A stretch of 64,000 nt of DNA from the NCBI RefSeq assembly GCF_015355755.1, contig NZ_JACVEE010000001.1:2170001-2234000 (forward strand). Reading direction: 5' to 3'. Below, in pieces: positions 27,169 to 35,746 of this stretch (within the stretch, counting starts at the first letter, position 1; every line of letters starts with the position of its first letter). Below the pieces are notes generated by a model that was given only the letters and a program-made list of their open reading frames with translations, did not search any database and was not told where the DNA came from. Made by a program: the position numbers and the translations under genes. Origin of the DNA: Nocardia sp. XZ_19_385 (GTDB lineage Bacteria > Actinomycetota > Actinomycetes > Mycobacteriales > Mycobacteriaceae).

Positions 27169-28911
27169 ATGTACGACACCATCATCAAGGGCGGCCGCTG
27201 GTTCGACGGCACCGGTGCGCCCTCCGCGGTCCGCCACCTCGGGATCCGGGACGGGCGCATCGCGGCCGTCTCGCCCGAACCGCTCGCCGAGGCCGAGTGC
27301 CCGAACGTCATCGACGCCACCGGCAAATGGGTGCTCCCCGGAATGCTCGATATCCACACCCATTACGACGTCGAGGTGCTGACAGGCCCGGCGCTGGCCG
27401 AGTCCGTGCGACATGGCATCACCACGGTCTTCCTCGGCTCGTGTTCGCTCTCGACCGTGCACGTCGGCGCCACCGACGCCGGTGACCTGTTCGGCCGCGT
27501 GGAAGCGATTCCGCGCAAACACGTCATCGAAGCGGTCAGCGCAGCCAAGACCTGGTCCAGCGCAGCCGAATACGTCCGGGCGCTCGAAGCGCTACCGCTG
27601 GGTCCCAACCTGGCCGCGTTCATCGGGCACTCCGATATCCGCGCCGCGGAGATGGGCCTGGATCGGGCCACCCGGTCCGATGTCCGGCCCACCGCAGCCG
27701 AATTGACGGCGATGGTGGCCAAGCTCGCCGCAGCGCTGGACGCCGGATTCATCGGAATGTCTTCGCAGCAACTGATGTTCGACAAGGTCGACGGCGAGCT
27801 GTGCCGGTCCCGCACACTGCCCTCGACCTACGCGACCATCCGGGAACGCCGCAGGCTCAACGCGATTCTGCGCAAGCGCGGCCGTGCATTACAGGGCGGT
27901 CCGGATGTGGCGAAACCGCAGAGCCTGGTCGCGATGGCGGCCAGCAGCCTCGGCTTCTTCCGCAAACCGCTGAAGGTGAGCCTGCTGTCCGCGGCCGACA
28001 TCAAGGCCATTCCCGCGGTGGCGCAGCTCTTCCCGCTGATCGCGAAGGTGATCAACGGCCTCGGCGGCGACTTCCGGTGGCAGCACCTGCCGGTGCCGTT
28101 CGAGGTGTACTCCGACGGCATCGACCTGCCCGTATTCGAGGAATTCGGTTCCGGTGCAGCGGCATTGCACCTGTCCAACCAGCTCGACGAACGCCGCGAG
28201 TTGCTGCGCGACGAGGCCTATCGACGCCGCTTCCGCAAGGACTACGACAAGAAGTACGGCCCCCGGGTCTGGCACCGCGACTTCTTCGACGCCGAAATCG
28301 TCGAGTGCCCGGACGCCTCGGTCGTCGGAAAGACCTTCGGCCAAGTGGGTCTGGACCGCGGGGGCCTGCATCCGGTCGACGCCTTCCTCGACCTGGTGGT
28401 GGAGCACGGCGGAAAGGTGCGGTGGCACACCACGATTTCCAACCACCGCCCGGAAGTCCTGGACCGTTTCGCCGCCGACCCCGGTGTGCAACTGGGCTTC
28501 TCCGACGCCGGCGCGCACCTGCGCAATATGGCCTTCTACAACTTCGGCCTGCGCCTGCTCCGCCGGGTCCACCTGGCCGAACAGGCGGGCAAGCCGTTCC
28601 TCTCGCTGGAACGCGCCGTGCACCGCCTCACCGGTGAACTCGCCGACTGGTACGGCCTGGACGCCGGGCACCTGCGCCCAGGAGATCGCGCCGACATCGT
28701 CGTCCTCGACCCCGCCCACCTCGACGACGCCGTGGAGGCCTACGCCGAGTCCCCCATCCCCGAGTTCGACAACCTGTCCCGCATGGTCAACCGCAACGAT
28801 GACACCGTGACCGCCGTCCTGATCAATGGCGAGTACGTCTTCGGAAACGGCGCGGCGGCAGAGATACTCGGAAAACAGCGCACCGGCCAGTTCCTGCGCG
28901 CCGGCGCCTGA
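27169..28911 (+). CDS. Amidohydrolase, N-acyl-D-amino-acid deacylase family
   Basis: The 580-residue enzyme starts with the amidohydrolase beta-sandwich (YDTIIKGGRWFDGTG) and the metal motif DIHTHYD (His63, His65). Later markers include GHSDIR and the metal aspartate in GFSDAGAHLRNM. It ends with GDRADIVVLDPAHLDD, the C-terminal sandwich. The family hydrolyses N-acyl amides or related bonds with zinc. Six bases separate it from the ligase, so it is in the same operon. Substrate may be an amide or lactone linked to the operon's lipid pathway. Confidence 0.87.
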   Translation: MYDTIIKGGRWFDGTGAPSAVRHLGIRDGRIAAVSPEPLAEAECPNVIDATGKWVLPGMLDIHTHYDVEVLTGPALAESVRHGITTVFLGSCSLSTVHVGATDAGDLFGRVEAIPRKHVIEAVSAAKTWSSAAEYVRALEALPLGPNLAAFIGHSDIRAAEMGLDRATRSDVRPTAAELTAMVAKLAAALDAGFIGMSSQQLMFDKVDGELCRSRTLPSTYATIRERRRLNAILRKRGRALQGGPDVAKPQSLVAMAASSLGFFRKPLKVSLLSAADIKAIPAVAQLFPLIAKVINGLGGDFRWQHLPVPFEVYSDGIDLPVFEEFGSGAAALHLSNQLDERRELLRDEAYRRRFRKDYDKKYGPRVWHRDFFDAEIVECPDASVVGKTFGQVGLDRGGLHPVDAFLDLVVEHGGKVRWHTTISNHRPEVLDRFAADPGVQLGFSDAGAHLRNMAFYNFGLRLLRRVHLAEQAGKPFLSLERAVHRLTGELADWYGLDAGHLRPGDRADIVVLDPAHLDDAVEAYAESPIPEFDNLSRMVNRNDDTVTAVLINGEYVFGNGAAAEILGKQRTGQFLRAGA

Positions 28912-28996
28912 CTTTTCCCGCCCTGCCGTCGCAATCGGATTACCGTGGTCGGTAGAGCGGGGGCGCAACGAGGCCTCCCGATCGCAAGGAGGCGAT

Positions 28997-29911
28997 GTGG
29001 CCACTTTCGCGCACCACGGACGCACCGTGGTCTACGACCGCGCCGGTGACGGACCACCGATCGTGCTGCTGCACAACGCGGGCGCGTCGCGGCGGATCTG
29101 GGACGACCAGGTCGCCGAATTGCGGCGGGACCACGAGGTTTTCGTGCTCGACCTGCCCGGCTACGGCGAATCCCAGCGTCCCGCAACGGGATACCGGCTC
29201 CTCGACTATGTCCGCATGCTCGACGCGTTCCTGGACGCACACCATCTGACCGGTGTGGTTCTCGTCGGCAACTGCCTCGGCAGCGCCATCTCGCTCAGCT
29301 ACACCATCACCCGCCCGGCGCAGGTGCGGGGGCTGGTGCTGATCAATCCGCTCACCTGGAACACCGTGTACAAGGGTCAGCAGGCGCCGTTGGCCTGGCT
29401 GTCGGCGAAACTGCCGCTGGCGCCCTTGGCTCGCCGCCTCGCCCTGCCCGGTCCGGTGGCCGGAATGATCGTCGCCAACCAGCTCGGCTCGCGTGGACGG
29501 GCCGGGAAGCTGCAGAAATCCGCCAAGCTGACGGGCCCGTGGGGCGATCCCGGCCGTTTGATCGCGCTGGATCGGCTGGTCCAGGATTTCCCGGCCTTCC
29601 GGGCGCTGGACACCTTCGTCCCCGGCCCGGACTTCCCGCCGATCTGCACCATCTGGGGCGCACAGAACCGCATCCTCTCCGCGACCGCCGGCGCCGCCCT
29701 CGACGCGACCACCCTGCACCCCCACACCAGCGTGGTACTGGCCGACTGCGGGCACCTGCCGATGATGGAGGATCCGGCCGCCGTGACCGCCACCATCACC
29801 GAATTTCTCACCGCATTGCCGGACCCCTCCGAATTCGCGCAGGTAGAAGCCGTGTCGCCGCCGGTTGATCTTGTTGTTTGGCGGGAGAATGCGCGGGAAC
29901 CCGACCACTAA
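28997..29911 (+). CDS. Alpha/beta hydrolase with Cys nucleophile
   Basis: The 304-residue protein has the alpha/beta-hydrolase order: oxyanion segment LLHNAG, LDLPGYGES, and a nucleophile elbow VGNCLGS in which Cys93 replaces the usual Ser. The catalytic His is in DCGHLP. The acid position reads GAQNRI, Asn where Asp is normal. The residue changes may alter or abolish hydrolysis. AAGGAGG lies five bases before GTG 28997. It lies 85 bases after the amidohydrolase and may have its own promoter or belong to the operon. Confidence 0.8.
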   Translation: MATFAHHGRTVVYDRAGDGPPIVLLHNAGASRRIWDDQVAELRRDHEVFVLDLPGYGESQRPATGYRLLDYVRMLDAFLDAHHLTGVVLVGNCLGSAISLSYTITRPAQVRGLVLINPLTWNTVYKGQQAPLAWLSAKLPLAPLARRLALPGPVAGMIVANQLGSRGRAGKLQKSAKLTGPWGDPGRLIALDRLVQDFPAFRALDTFVPGPDFPPICTIWGAQNRILSATAGAALDATTLHPHTSVVLADCGHLPMMEDPAAVTATITEFLTALPDPSEFAQVEAVSPPVDLVVWRENAREPDH

Positions 29912-29936
29912 GCCACCGAGGAAAGGGTTGCCCGCC

Positions 29937-30911
29937 ATGCTGCTACGCCGACTTGCCCGACCGATGCTTGCGACCACGTTCATTGTCGACGGGGTCGACA
30001 CGCTGATCCATCCCGAGCCGCGGGCGAAGACGGCCGCCACGCTGGTCCAGCGCGGTGAACGCTCACTGCCCGACAAATACGCGGCGAAACTCCCCGCCGA
30101 CCCGGGCACCGTGGTGCGGGTGAACGCGTTCGCCCAGGTCTCAGCCGGTGTGCTGCTGGCATTGGGCAAGGCGCCGCGCCTGGCTTCGCTCGTGCTCGCC
30201 GCGACCGTCGTACCGGCCACCGTGACCGAACAGAACTTCTGGGATGAGGAGGATCCGGACCGCAAGAGCGCCAAGCGGACCGCCTTCCTCAAGGATGTCA
30301 GCCTGCTCGGCGGCCTGATGATCGCCGCCGCCGACACCGAGGGCAAGCCGTCCCTGGGCTGGCGGGGCCGCAAGGCCGCGGCGGCCGCCGCCGCGGCGCT
30401 GCCGTTCACCGGGTCCTCGGACTCGCAGACCGGCGAGGTGCTGCGGGAACGGGCACACGGCGCGGCGGTGCGGGCACAGAAGTTCGGTGAGGTCGCCGCG
30501 GCCAAGGGCGCCGTGCTCGCCGAGACCGCCCAGCATCGCGGCTCCGAACTCGCCGAGGTCGCCAAGCACCGCGGGCCGGAAATCGCCTCCACGGCAAAGG
30601 AACACGGCTCCGAGTGGGCCGAGTACGCCAAGGAGCACGGCTCCGAGTGGGCCGAAATCGCCAAGAAGCGGGGCGCCGAATTCGCCGAAATCGCCCGCGA
30701 GCGTGCGGCGGAACTGGCCGAGGTCGCCCGGCAGCGGGGTCTCGAATTCGCCGAGGCCGCACAGAAGCACAGCGCGGACTTGGCCGAGACCGCCCGCGAA
30801 CGTGGACCCGAGCTCGCGCACACCGCGCGGGAACGCAGCGCCAACCTTGCCGAAGCAGCGCGCGAACGGGCCGAGGCGGCCCGCGAGCGCGCCGAAGCGC
30901 GGCGGCATTGA
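29937..30911 (+). CDS. DoxX-family membrane protein with hendecad-repeat tail
   Basis: The 324-residue protein begins with a DoxX-like four-helix membrane domain (LARPMLATTFIVDGVDTL, NAFAQVSAGVLLALGK, LASLVLAATVVPATVTEQNFW). After an Ala-rich linker, residues 195-315 consist of at least ten consecutive 11-residue repeats of the type AEhAppRGpEh, for example AEYAKEHGSEW and AEIAKKRGAEF. Hendecads form long amphipathic helices or coiled coils. GAGGAAAGGG lies upstream of ATG 29937. The role of the tail is unknown; membrane-surface binding or self-association is plausible. Confidence 0.8.
   Translation: MLLRRLARPMLATTFIVDGVDTLIHPEPRAKTAATLVQRGERSLPDKYAAKLPADPGTVVRVNAFAQVSAGVLLALGKAPRLASLVLAATVVPATVTEQNFWDEEDPDRKSAKRTAFLKDVSLLGGLMIAAADTEGKPSLGWRGRKAAAAAAAALPFTGSSDSQTGEVLRERAHGAAVRAQKFGEVAAAKGAVLAETAQHRGSELAEVAKHRGPEIASTAKEHGSEWAEYAKEHGSEWAEIAKKRGAEFAEIARERAAELAEVARQRGLEFAEAAQKHSADLAETARERGPELAHTARERSANLAEAARERAEAARERAEARRH
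30486..30848 (+). repeat. 33-bp in-frame tandem repeats coding for 11-residue units
   Basis: About eleven 33-base units follow each other without gaps inside the DoxX-family gene; ten well-formed units run from 30519 to 30848. Units diverge at the DNA level but keep Ala at positions 1 and 4 and an acidic-hydrophobic end (EL, EW or EF). Confidence 0.8.
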
Positions 30912-30919
30912 CCGGAAGG

Positions 30920-30950
30920 CCTGAACCGCGGCACGCTGTCGCGGTTTAGG
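30920..30950 (+). terminator. Hairpin after the DoxX-family gene
   Basis: CCTGAACCGCG pairs with CGCGGTTTAGG (11 pairs, one G-U) around a nine-base loop. CTTGTTT follows. It ends eight bases before the start of the next gene, so it may also overlap that gene's promoter. Confidence 0.5.
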
Positions 30951-30958
30951 CTTGTTTC

Positions 30959-31546
30959 ATGGCTGCGCGCGAAGACCCCGTCGTCGGTGCCCGCGAACGT
31001 ATCCTGTCCGCCGCCTACGAATTGTTCACGCGGCGCGGCATCCGTGCTGTGGGCATCGACGAGGTCATCGCGCGAGCGGGCATCGCGAAAGCCACGCTGT
31101 ACCGGCATTTCCGGACCAAGGACGACCTGGTGCTCGCGGTCTTGGAACGCCGCGAGAAGCTATGGACCTTCGGGTTCATCGAGAAGCAGTCCCACCTGCG
31201 GGGCGAAACCCCGGAGCAGCGGCTGCTGGCCATCTTCGACGTATTCGACGAATGGTTCACCACCGAGGGTTTCGACACCTGCACCTTCGTCAATGTGTTG
31301 CTGGAAATGGGCGCGAACCATCCCACCGGGATCGCCAGCATCGGCCACCTCGCCACCATCCGGGACATGGTCCGCAGCCGCGCCGAGGAAGCGGGCCTGG
31401 ACGATCCGGACGATTTCGCCCGCTCCTGGCACATCCTGATGAAGGGCTCGATCGTCTCCGCCGCCGAAGGGGACCGGCTGGCCGCGCGCCGCGCTCAGAA
31501 GATGGGCGCGGCGCTGATCGAGCGCTGCCGGGACGCGGCCTCCTAA
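30959..31546 (+). CDS. TetR-family transcriptional regulator
   Basis: The 195-residue protein has a clear TetR helix-turn-helix (RILSAAYELFTRRGIRAVGIDEVIARAGIAKATLYRHFRTK) and a helical ligand domain with FDTCTFVNVLLEMG. It is convergent with the P450 gene (four-base overlap), and read in the same direction as the DoxX gene after a terminator. Its target is not obvious from sites I can see. The ATG lacks a strong ribosome binding site. Confidence 0.88.
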   Translation: MAAREDPVVGARERILSAAYELFTRRGIRAVGIDEVIARAGIAKATLYRHFRTKDDLVLAVLERREKLWTFGFIEKQSHLRGETPEQRLLAIFDVFDEWFTTEGFDTCTFVNVLLEMGANHPTGIASIGHLATIRDMVRSRAEEAGLDDPDDFARSWHILMKGSIVSAAEGDRLAARRAQKMGAALIERCRDAAS

Positions 31547-32838
31547 CCGGCCGCCACCCGCGCGCCGACACCGGTCGATACCGGAATGTGCTGGAAGCCA
31601 CGCAAATTCAGCAGACCGCGCCGTTGCGGCGCGTCGGCTACCCGCAGATTCGGGAAGCGATCGTAGAGCGCCTGCAGCGCGACCGCCCCCTCCATCCGAG
31701 CCAGGCTGGCCCCCAGGCAGGCGTGCACACCGCTGCTGAACGACAGATGCTCACGGGCGTTCGCGCGGGTGACGTCGAAGACGTTCGGGTTGTCGAACAT
31801 CTTCGGGTCACGGTTGGCGCAGCCGAGCAGCAGCGCCACCATCTCCCCCTTCGCGATCCGCACACCGGCGATCTCGATGTCGCGCAACGCCGTTCGTGCC
31901 GTCATCTGCACCGGACTGTCGTAACGCAGGATCTCCTCGACGGCGCCGGGCCAGCGGGCGGGTTCGGCGCGCAGTAGATCGAGCTGTTCGGGATGCTGGT
32001 GCAGCGCCATGATCCCGTTGCCGATCAGATTGACCGTGGTCTCGAAGCCAGCGCCCGCGATAAGCGCTGCGCTGTAGAGCAATTCGGTGTCGGTGAGCTC
32101 ACCGCCGGTCGCCAGGTCGCTGAGGATGTTGTCGCCCGGGTTCGCACGCAACTCCGCGATGTGCTCGACGAGGTAGTCCTGGGCTTCGCGCAACGCGTCG
32201 TTGGCCGTCCGGAATGTCTTCCAGGAGATGCCGATATCGAGCAGCGGCGACCCGGCATGCCCGGCGTCGAGCAGGTCGTCACGTTTCTCGGCGGGGATGC
32301 CGAGGATCTCGGAGATGATCGCGATCGGCAGCAGCAGCGCGAATTGCTCGATCAGATCGGCATTTTCGTGCTGGGCGAGGTCGTCGAGCAGGTCGGTGGT
32401 GACCTCGCTGATTCGGTCCCGCAGCCGGGCAACGGCGCGCGGCGTGAAAGCCTGGGCGACCAGCTTGCGGTAGCGGGTGTGCACCGGCGGGTCCACCATG
32501 AGCATGGCCGGCGGTTCCACCGGGCTGGCGATCTTCAGATCGGTCGCCTTGATCAGCCGCTGGACCGGCTTGAATACGGTGAACGCCTCCGGCGGTGTGA
32601 CGCCGAAATCCTTGTGCCGCAGCACTGTTCGGCAAAGCTCATAATCGGCTGTCACATAGGAGTACGGAATGGCGACCAAGCGGCCGCGGGCCCGGATGCG
32701 GTCACCGAACGGATAGGGGTCCTCCCGGGCCGCCGGATCGGTCAGGTACTGGGCCAGCGGGTTGCCCCGCCGCGCCTGCGCTCTGAGCACCACTCCGGGC
32801 AGGCCGTTGATGACCGCCCAGCGGATCCATGTCTTCAT
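31543..32838 (-). CDS. Cytochrome P450
   Basis: The 431-residue monooxygenase has the haem-binding loop FSSGVHACLG with the axial Cys374. The I-helix oxygen-activation motif is AGAGFETT, the ExxR is EEIL-R (VEEILRYDSP), and residues after ALRDIEIAGV are typical of actinobacterial soluble P450s (CYP107/CYP125-like class). It needs a ferredoxin and reductase from elsewhere; none is encoded here. Substrate may be a steroid or fatty acid given the surroundings, but cannot be assigned. It diverges from ctaD. Confidence 0.92.
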   Translation of the reverse strand: MKTWIRWAVINGLPGVVLRAQARRGNPLAQYLTDPAAREDPYPFGDRIRARGRLVAIPYSYVTADYELCRTVLRHKDFGVTPPEAFTVFKPVQRLIKATDLKIASPVEPPAMLMVDPPVHTRYRKLVAQAFTPRAVARLRDRISEVTTDLLDDLAQHENADLIEQFALLLPIAIISEILGIPAEKRDDLLDAGHAGSPLLDIGISWKTFRTANDALREAQDYLVEHIAELRANPGDNILSDLATGGELTDTELLYSAALIAGAGFETTVNLIGNGIMALHQHPEQLDLLRAEPARWPGAVEEILRYDSPVQMTARTALRDIEIAGVRIAKGEMVALLLGCANRDPKMFDNPNVFDVTRANAREHLSFSSGVHACLGASLARMEGAVALQALYDRFPNLRVADAPQRRGLLNLRGFQHIPVSTGVGARVAAG

Positions 32839-32903
32839 GCCGGCCCCCGCCTGTCGCCTTGTCGCACCGCCTATCGGCGCAGCTCAACGCTACGAGCTAC
32901 TGC

Positions 32904-32952
32904 GGTGTCACACATCACACCGTGGGCGGAGATGCGTCTCATACCGTGGGCG
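32904..32952. promoter_or_regulatory. Inverted and direct repeats in the P450/ctaD intergenic region
   Basis: GGTGT-N8-ACACC (32904-32921) is an imperfect palindrome centred on CACACATC. It overlaps the direct repeat ACCGTGGGCG at 32919 and 32943, spaced 24 bases. Both lie between the divergent P450 and ctaD genes and may be operator sites; no factor is assigned. Confidence 0.4.
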
Positions 32953-33063
32953 CTGGTCAGCCGGTAATCCCATGTGTTGCCCCAAACTCCGCATGTCGGT
33001 GATCGAACAGGCGCATAATCCCCGTCACAGGCTGGTCGGCGGTGATGGAAGGTGGCGACCACC

Positions 33064-34830
33064 ATGGCAGTGACTGGAACCGAGGTTCAGGCCATTCGGC
33101 CCTACCCGCGGCGGCTCGGGCCGAAGGGCTCGTACCTGTGGAAGATGATCACCACCACCGACCCCAAGGTGCTGGGGGTCATGTACCTGACCAGCGCGAT
33201 GACGTTCTTCTTCATCGGTGGCCTGATGGCGTTGCTCATGCGCGCCGAATTAGCCCGTCCCGGTTTACATTTCCTGTCCACCGAGCAGTACAACCAGCTC
33301 TTCACCATGCACGGCACGATCATGCTGCTGTTCTACGCGACCCCGATCCTGTTCGGATTCGCGAACGCCGTGCTGCCGTTGCAGATCGGCGCGCCCGACG
33401 TCGCCTTCCCGCGCCTGAATGCCTTCAGCTACTGGCTGTATCTGTTCGGCGCCACCATTGCCACCGCCGGCTTCCTCACCCCCGGCGGCCCCGCCGACTT
33501 CGGCTGGACCGGATACACCCCGCTCAGCGACTTCCAGCACTCCCCCGGCGTCGGCGGGGACCTGTGGATCATGGGTTTGGCGCTGTCCGGCGTCGGCACC
33601 ATCCTCGGCGGCGTCAACATGATCACCACGGTGGTCTGCCTGCGCGCACCGGGCATGACCATGTTCCGGCTGCCGATCTTCACCTGGAACATCCTGGTGA
33701 CGAGCGTGCTTGTGCTGCTTGCCTTTCCGATTCTGACCGCGGCACTGATGGGGCTGTTCGCGGATCGGCATCTGGGCGCGCACATCTACGATCCGGCCAC
33801 CGGCGGGATCCTGCTGTGGCAGCACCTGTTCTGGTTCTTCGGGCATCCGGAGGTCTATATCGTGGCACTGCCGTTCTTCGGCATCGTCACCGAGATCTTC
33901 CCGGTCTTCAGTCGCAAGCCGCTATTCGGTTACAGCACGCTGGTTTACGCGACGCTGTCCATCGGCGGCCTCTCGGTGGCGGTCTGGGCGCACCACATGT
34001 ACGCCACGGGAGCCGTTCTGCTGCCGTTCTTTTCGATGATGACGTTCCTGATCGCCGTGCCCACCGGGGTGAAGTTCTTCAACTGGATCTGCACCATGTG
34101 GCGCGGACAGCTCACCTTCGAGTCGCCCATGCTGTTCTCGCTCGGCTTCCTGGTGACGTTCCTGTTCGGCGGCCTGTCCGGCGTCATCCTGGCTTCGCCG
34201 CCGCTGGACTTCCACGTCACCGACAGCTATTTCGTGGTCGCGCACTTCCACTACGTGCTCTTCGGCACCATCGTGTTCGCCACCTTCGCCGGCATCTACT
34301 TCTGGTTCCCGAAGATGACCGGCCGCATGCTCGACGAGCGGCTGGCCAAATTCCACTTCTGGACCACCTTCATCGGCTTCCACACCACGTTCCTGGTGCA
34401 GCACTGGCTGGGCAACGAGGGCATGCCGCGCCGCTACGCCGACTATCTGCCGAGCGACGGATTCACCACGCTCAATACGATTTCCACGATCGGCGCGTTC
34501 CTGCTCGGCGCTTCGATGCTGCCGTTCGTCTGGAACGTCTTCAGGAGTTACCGCTACGGTGAGGTCGCGACCGTGGACGACCCGTGGGGTTACGGGAATT
34601 CGCTGGAGTGGGCGACCACCTGCCCGCCGCCGCGGCACAACTTCTACGAACTGCCGCGCATCAGATCAGAACGTCCCGCGTTCGAATTGCACTATCCGCA
34701 CATGATCGAACGTAACCGAGCCGAGTCCGCGGCCGGCTGGGGATCCAAGCGAGCTCACCGGGTCGCCGAACCCGCGCCTGAGCTCGACAAAGCCGGGGAG
34801 CCGGAGCAGCCCGAAACCAAGGAGCTGTGA
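33064..34830 (+). CDS. ctaD: Cytochrome c oxidase subunit I (aa3 type)
   Basis: The 588-residue protein closely follows mycobacterial CtaD. It has the haem ligands in [14 protein letters not shown], the copper-site HPEVYI with the cross-linked Tyr, the WAHHM copper histidines, and HFHYVLFGT with both haem histidines. The end ([34 protein letters not shown]) is the actinobacterial signature. It reduces O2 to water and pumps protons in the membrane. GTG 33052 is an alternative start. No other oxidase subunit lies next to it; M. tuberculosis ctaD is beside serB2 instead. It may be a second copy. Confidence 0.93.
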   Translation: MAVTGTEVQAIRPYPRRLGPKGSYLWKMITTTDPKVLGVMYLTSAMTFFFIGGLMALLMRAELARPGLHFLSTEQYNQLFTMHGTIMLLFYATPILFGFANAVLPLQIGAPDVAFPRLNAFSYWLYLFGATIATAGFLTPGGPADFGWTGYTPLSDFQHSPGVGGDLWIMGLALSGVGTILGGVNMITTVVCLRAPGMTMFRLPIFTWNILVTSVLVLLAFPILTAALMGLFADRHLGAHIYDPATGGILLWQHLFWFFGHPEVYIVALPFFGIVTEIFPVFSRKPLFGYSTLVYATLSIGGLSVAVWAHHMYATGAVLLPFFSMMTFLIAVPTGVKFFNWICTMWRGQLTFESPMLFSLGFLVTFLFGGLSGVILASPPLDFHVTDSYFVVAHFHYVLFGTIVFATFAGIYFWFPKMTGRMLDERLAKFHFWTTFIGFHTTFLVQHWLGNEGMPRRYADYLPSDGFTTLNTISTIGAFLLGASMLPFVWNVFRSYRYGEVATVDDPWGYGNSLEWATTCPPPRHNFYELPRIRSERPAFELHYPHMIERNRAESAAGWGSKRAHRVAEPAPELDKAGEPEQPETKEL

Positions 34831-34851
34831 TCCGGCGTCGACCGGCTCCGG

Positions 34852-34874
34852 CTCGCGGCCCACGGGGCCGCGAG
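34852..34874 (+). terminator. Hairpin terminator after ctaD
   Basis: CTCGCGGCCC and GGGCCGCGAG pair perfectly (ten pairs) around ACG. There is no U-tract, which is common for actinobacterial terminators. Confidence 0.65.
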
Positions 34875-34991
34875 AGACAGTGTGTGTCGCTGTGGCTATG
34901 TCATGCCCGCGACCGAATCCCCCTAGCGGAGTAATTCCGTTAACTCACGCGCCTAGTACCTGAGCGTCTTCTTCACCTGAGTAATCAGATT

Positions 34992-35195
34992 GTGAGCACC
35001 CCTGTGGATCTCGACCATCGCGGCCACGACCGCGATCACGACCTCGTCCTCGTCCGGCAGTTGTCCAGTCCCGCGCTGCGCCGCCTCGTGCGCACCACCA
35101 TCGGCCTCTCCGAAGATTCCATCGACCTGCTCACCCGAGTCAGCGAGCGCCTGCGCGCCGCCGAGGGAGCACTACCCGACCCCGCCATGAACTGA
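34992..35195 (+). CDS. 67-residue protein matching the C-terminal domain of the EspR-like regulator
   Basis: By hand alignment, residues 15-59 (DHDLVLVRQLSSPALRRL, then IGLSEDSIDLLTRVSERL and RAAEG) match residues 154-198 of the EspR-like protein at 6468, with 25 of 45 identical and no gaps. There is no DNA-binding domain. The C-terminal domain of EspR mediates dimerisation, so this small protein could form mixed dimers and titrate full-length regulators. The GTG start has no clear ribosome binding site; it may be leaderless. It lies alone between ctaD and a DUF2231 gene. Confidence 0.7.
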   Translation: MSTPVDLDHRGHDRDHDLVLVRQLSSPALRRLVRTTIGLSEDSIDLLTRVSERLRAAEGALPDPAMN

Positions 35196-35287
35196 CGTCG
35201 AACTCGGGCGCGAAATGCCGCCGCGGTATTCCGCGCGGCAGCGGCCTGATCGGCGATACTGAGGCCGAACCGAACTGGGAGCGCCTC

Positions 35288-35746
35288 ATGTCGACGATCA
35301 ACGGTTTGCCCGCGCACGTGCTGCTGGTGCACGTCATCGTGGTATTCGTGCCGCTGACGGCACTGTTGCTGGTGCTGTGCGCGGTGTGGCCCGCCGCGCG
35401 GCAGCGCCTGATCTGGCCGGCCGTGGCGCTCGCCGCGATCACGGCCGTGCTGACGCCGGTCACCATCCAGGCCGGGGAAACGTTCGCCGAGCGTTTCGGC
35501 CCGTCGGAAGCATTGCAGAAGCATATGGATCTGGGCGGCACCATGAACTACTTCGCGGTGCCGCTGCTGATCGCGGCGGCCGCGCTGCTGGTCGTGTTCC
35601 TGCGCGAGCAGCGCGGCAAACCGCTTGCGCGCCTGATTGTCTGGGTGATCGCCGTGCTCACGATCGTCGCGAGTGCTGCCGCCACAGTGCAGGTCTATCG
35701 CGTCGGCGACTCCGGTTCGCGCGCGGTCTGGGGTCAGATGACGTAG
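35288..35746 (+). CDS. DUF2231 family membrane protein
   Basis: The 152-residue protein has four predicted helices. The first contains the DUF2231 pattern LPAHVLLVHVIVVFVPLTALLL, with two His that recur across the family, and a central HMDLGGTMNYF loop. Function is unknown; some family members bind haem or sit in redox clusters, and the neighbour upstream is an oxidase subunit. The 3' end overlaps the convergent steroid reductase-like gene by 13 bases. Confidence 0.8.
   Translation: MSTINGLPAHVLLVHVIVVFVPLTALLLVLCAVWPAARQRLIWPAVALAAITAVLTPVTIQAGETFAERFGPSEALQKHMDLGGTMNYFAVPLLIAAAALLVVFLREQRGKPLARLIVWVIAVLTIVASAAATVQVYRVGDSGSRAVWGQMT

Noticed and set aside
30486..30848. Possible CRISPR-like array from the regular 33-base spacing
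   Set aside because: The units are contiguous, in frame and code for 11-residue repeats; there are no spacers or cas genes.
33042..34562. Overlapping plus-strand frame within ctaD
   Set aside because: Arg/His-rich alternate frame of a strongly conserved gene.
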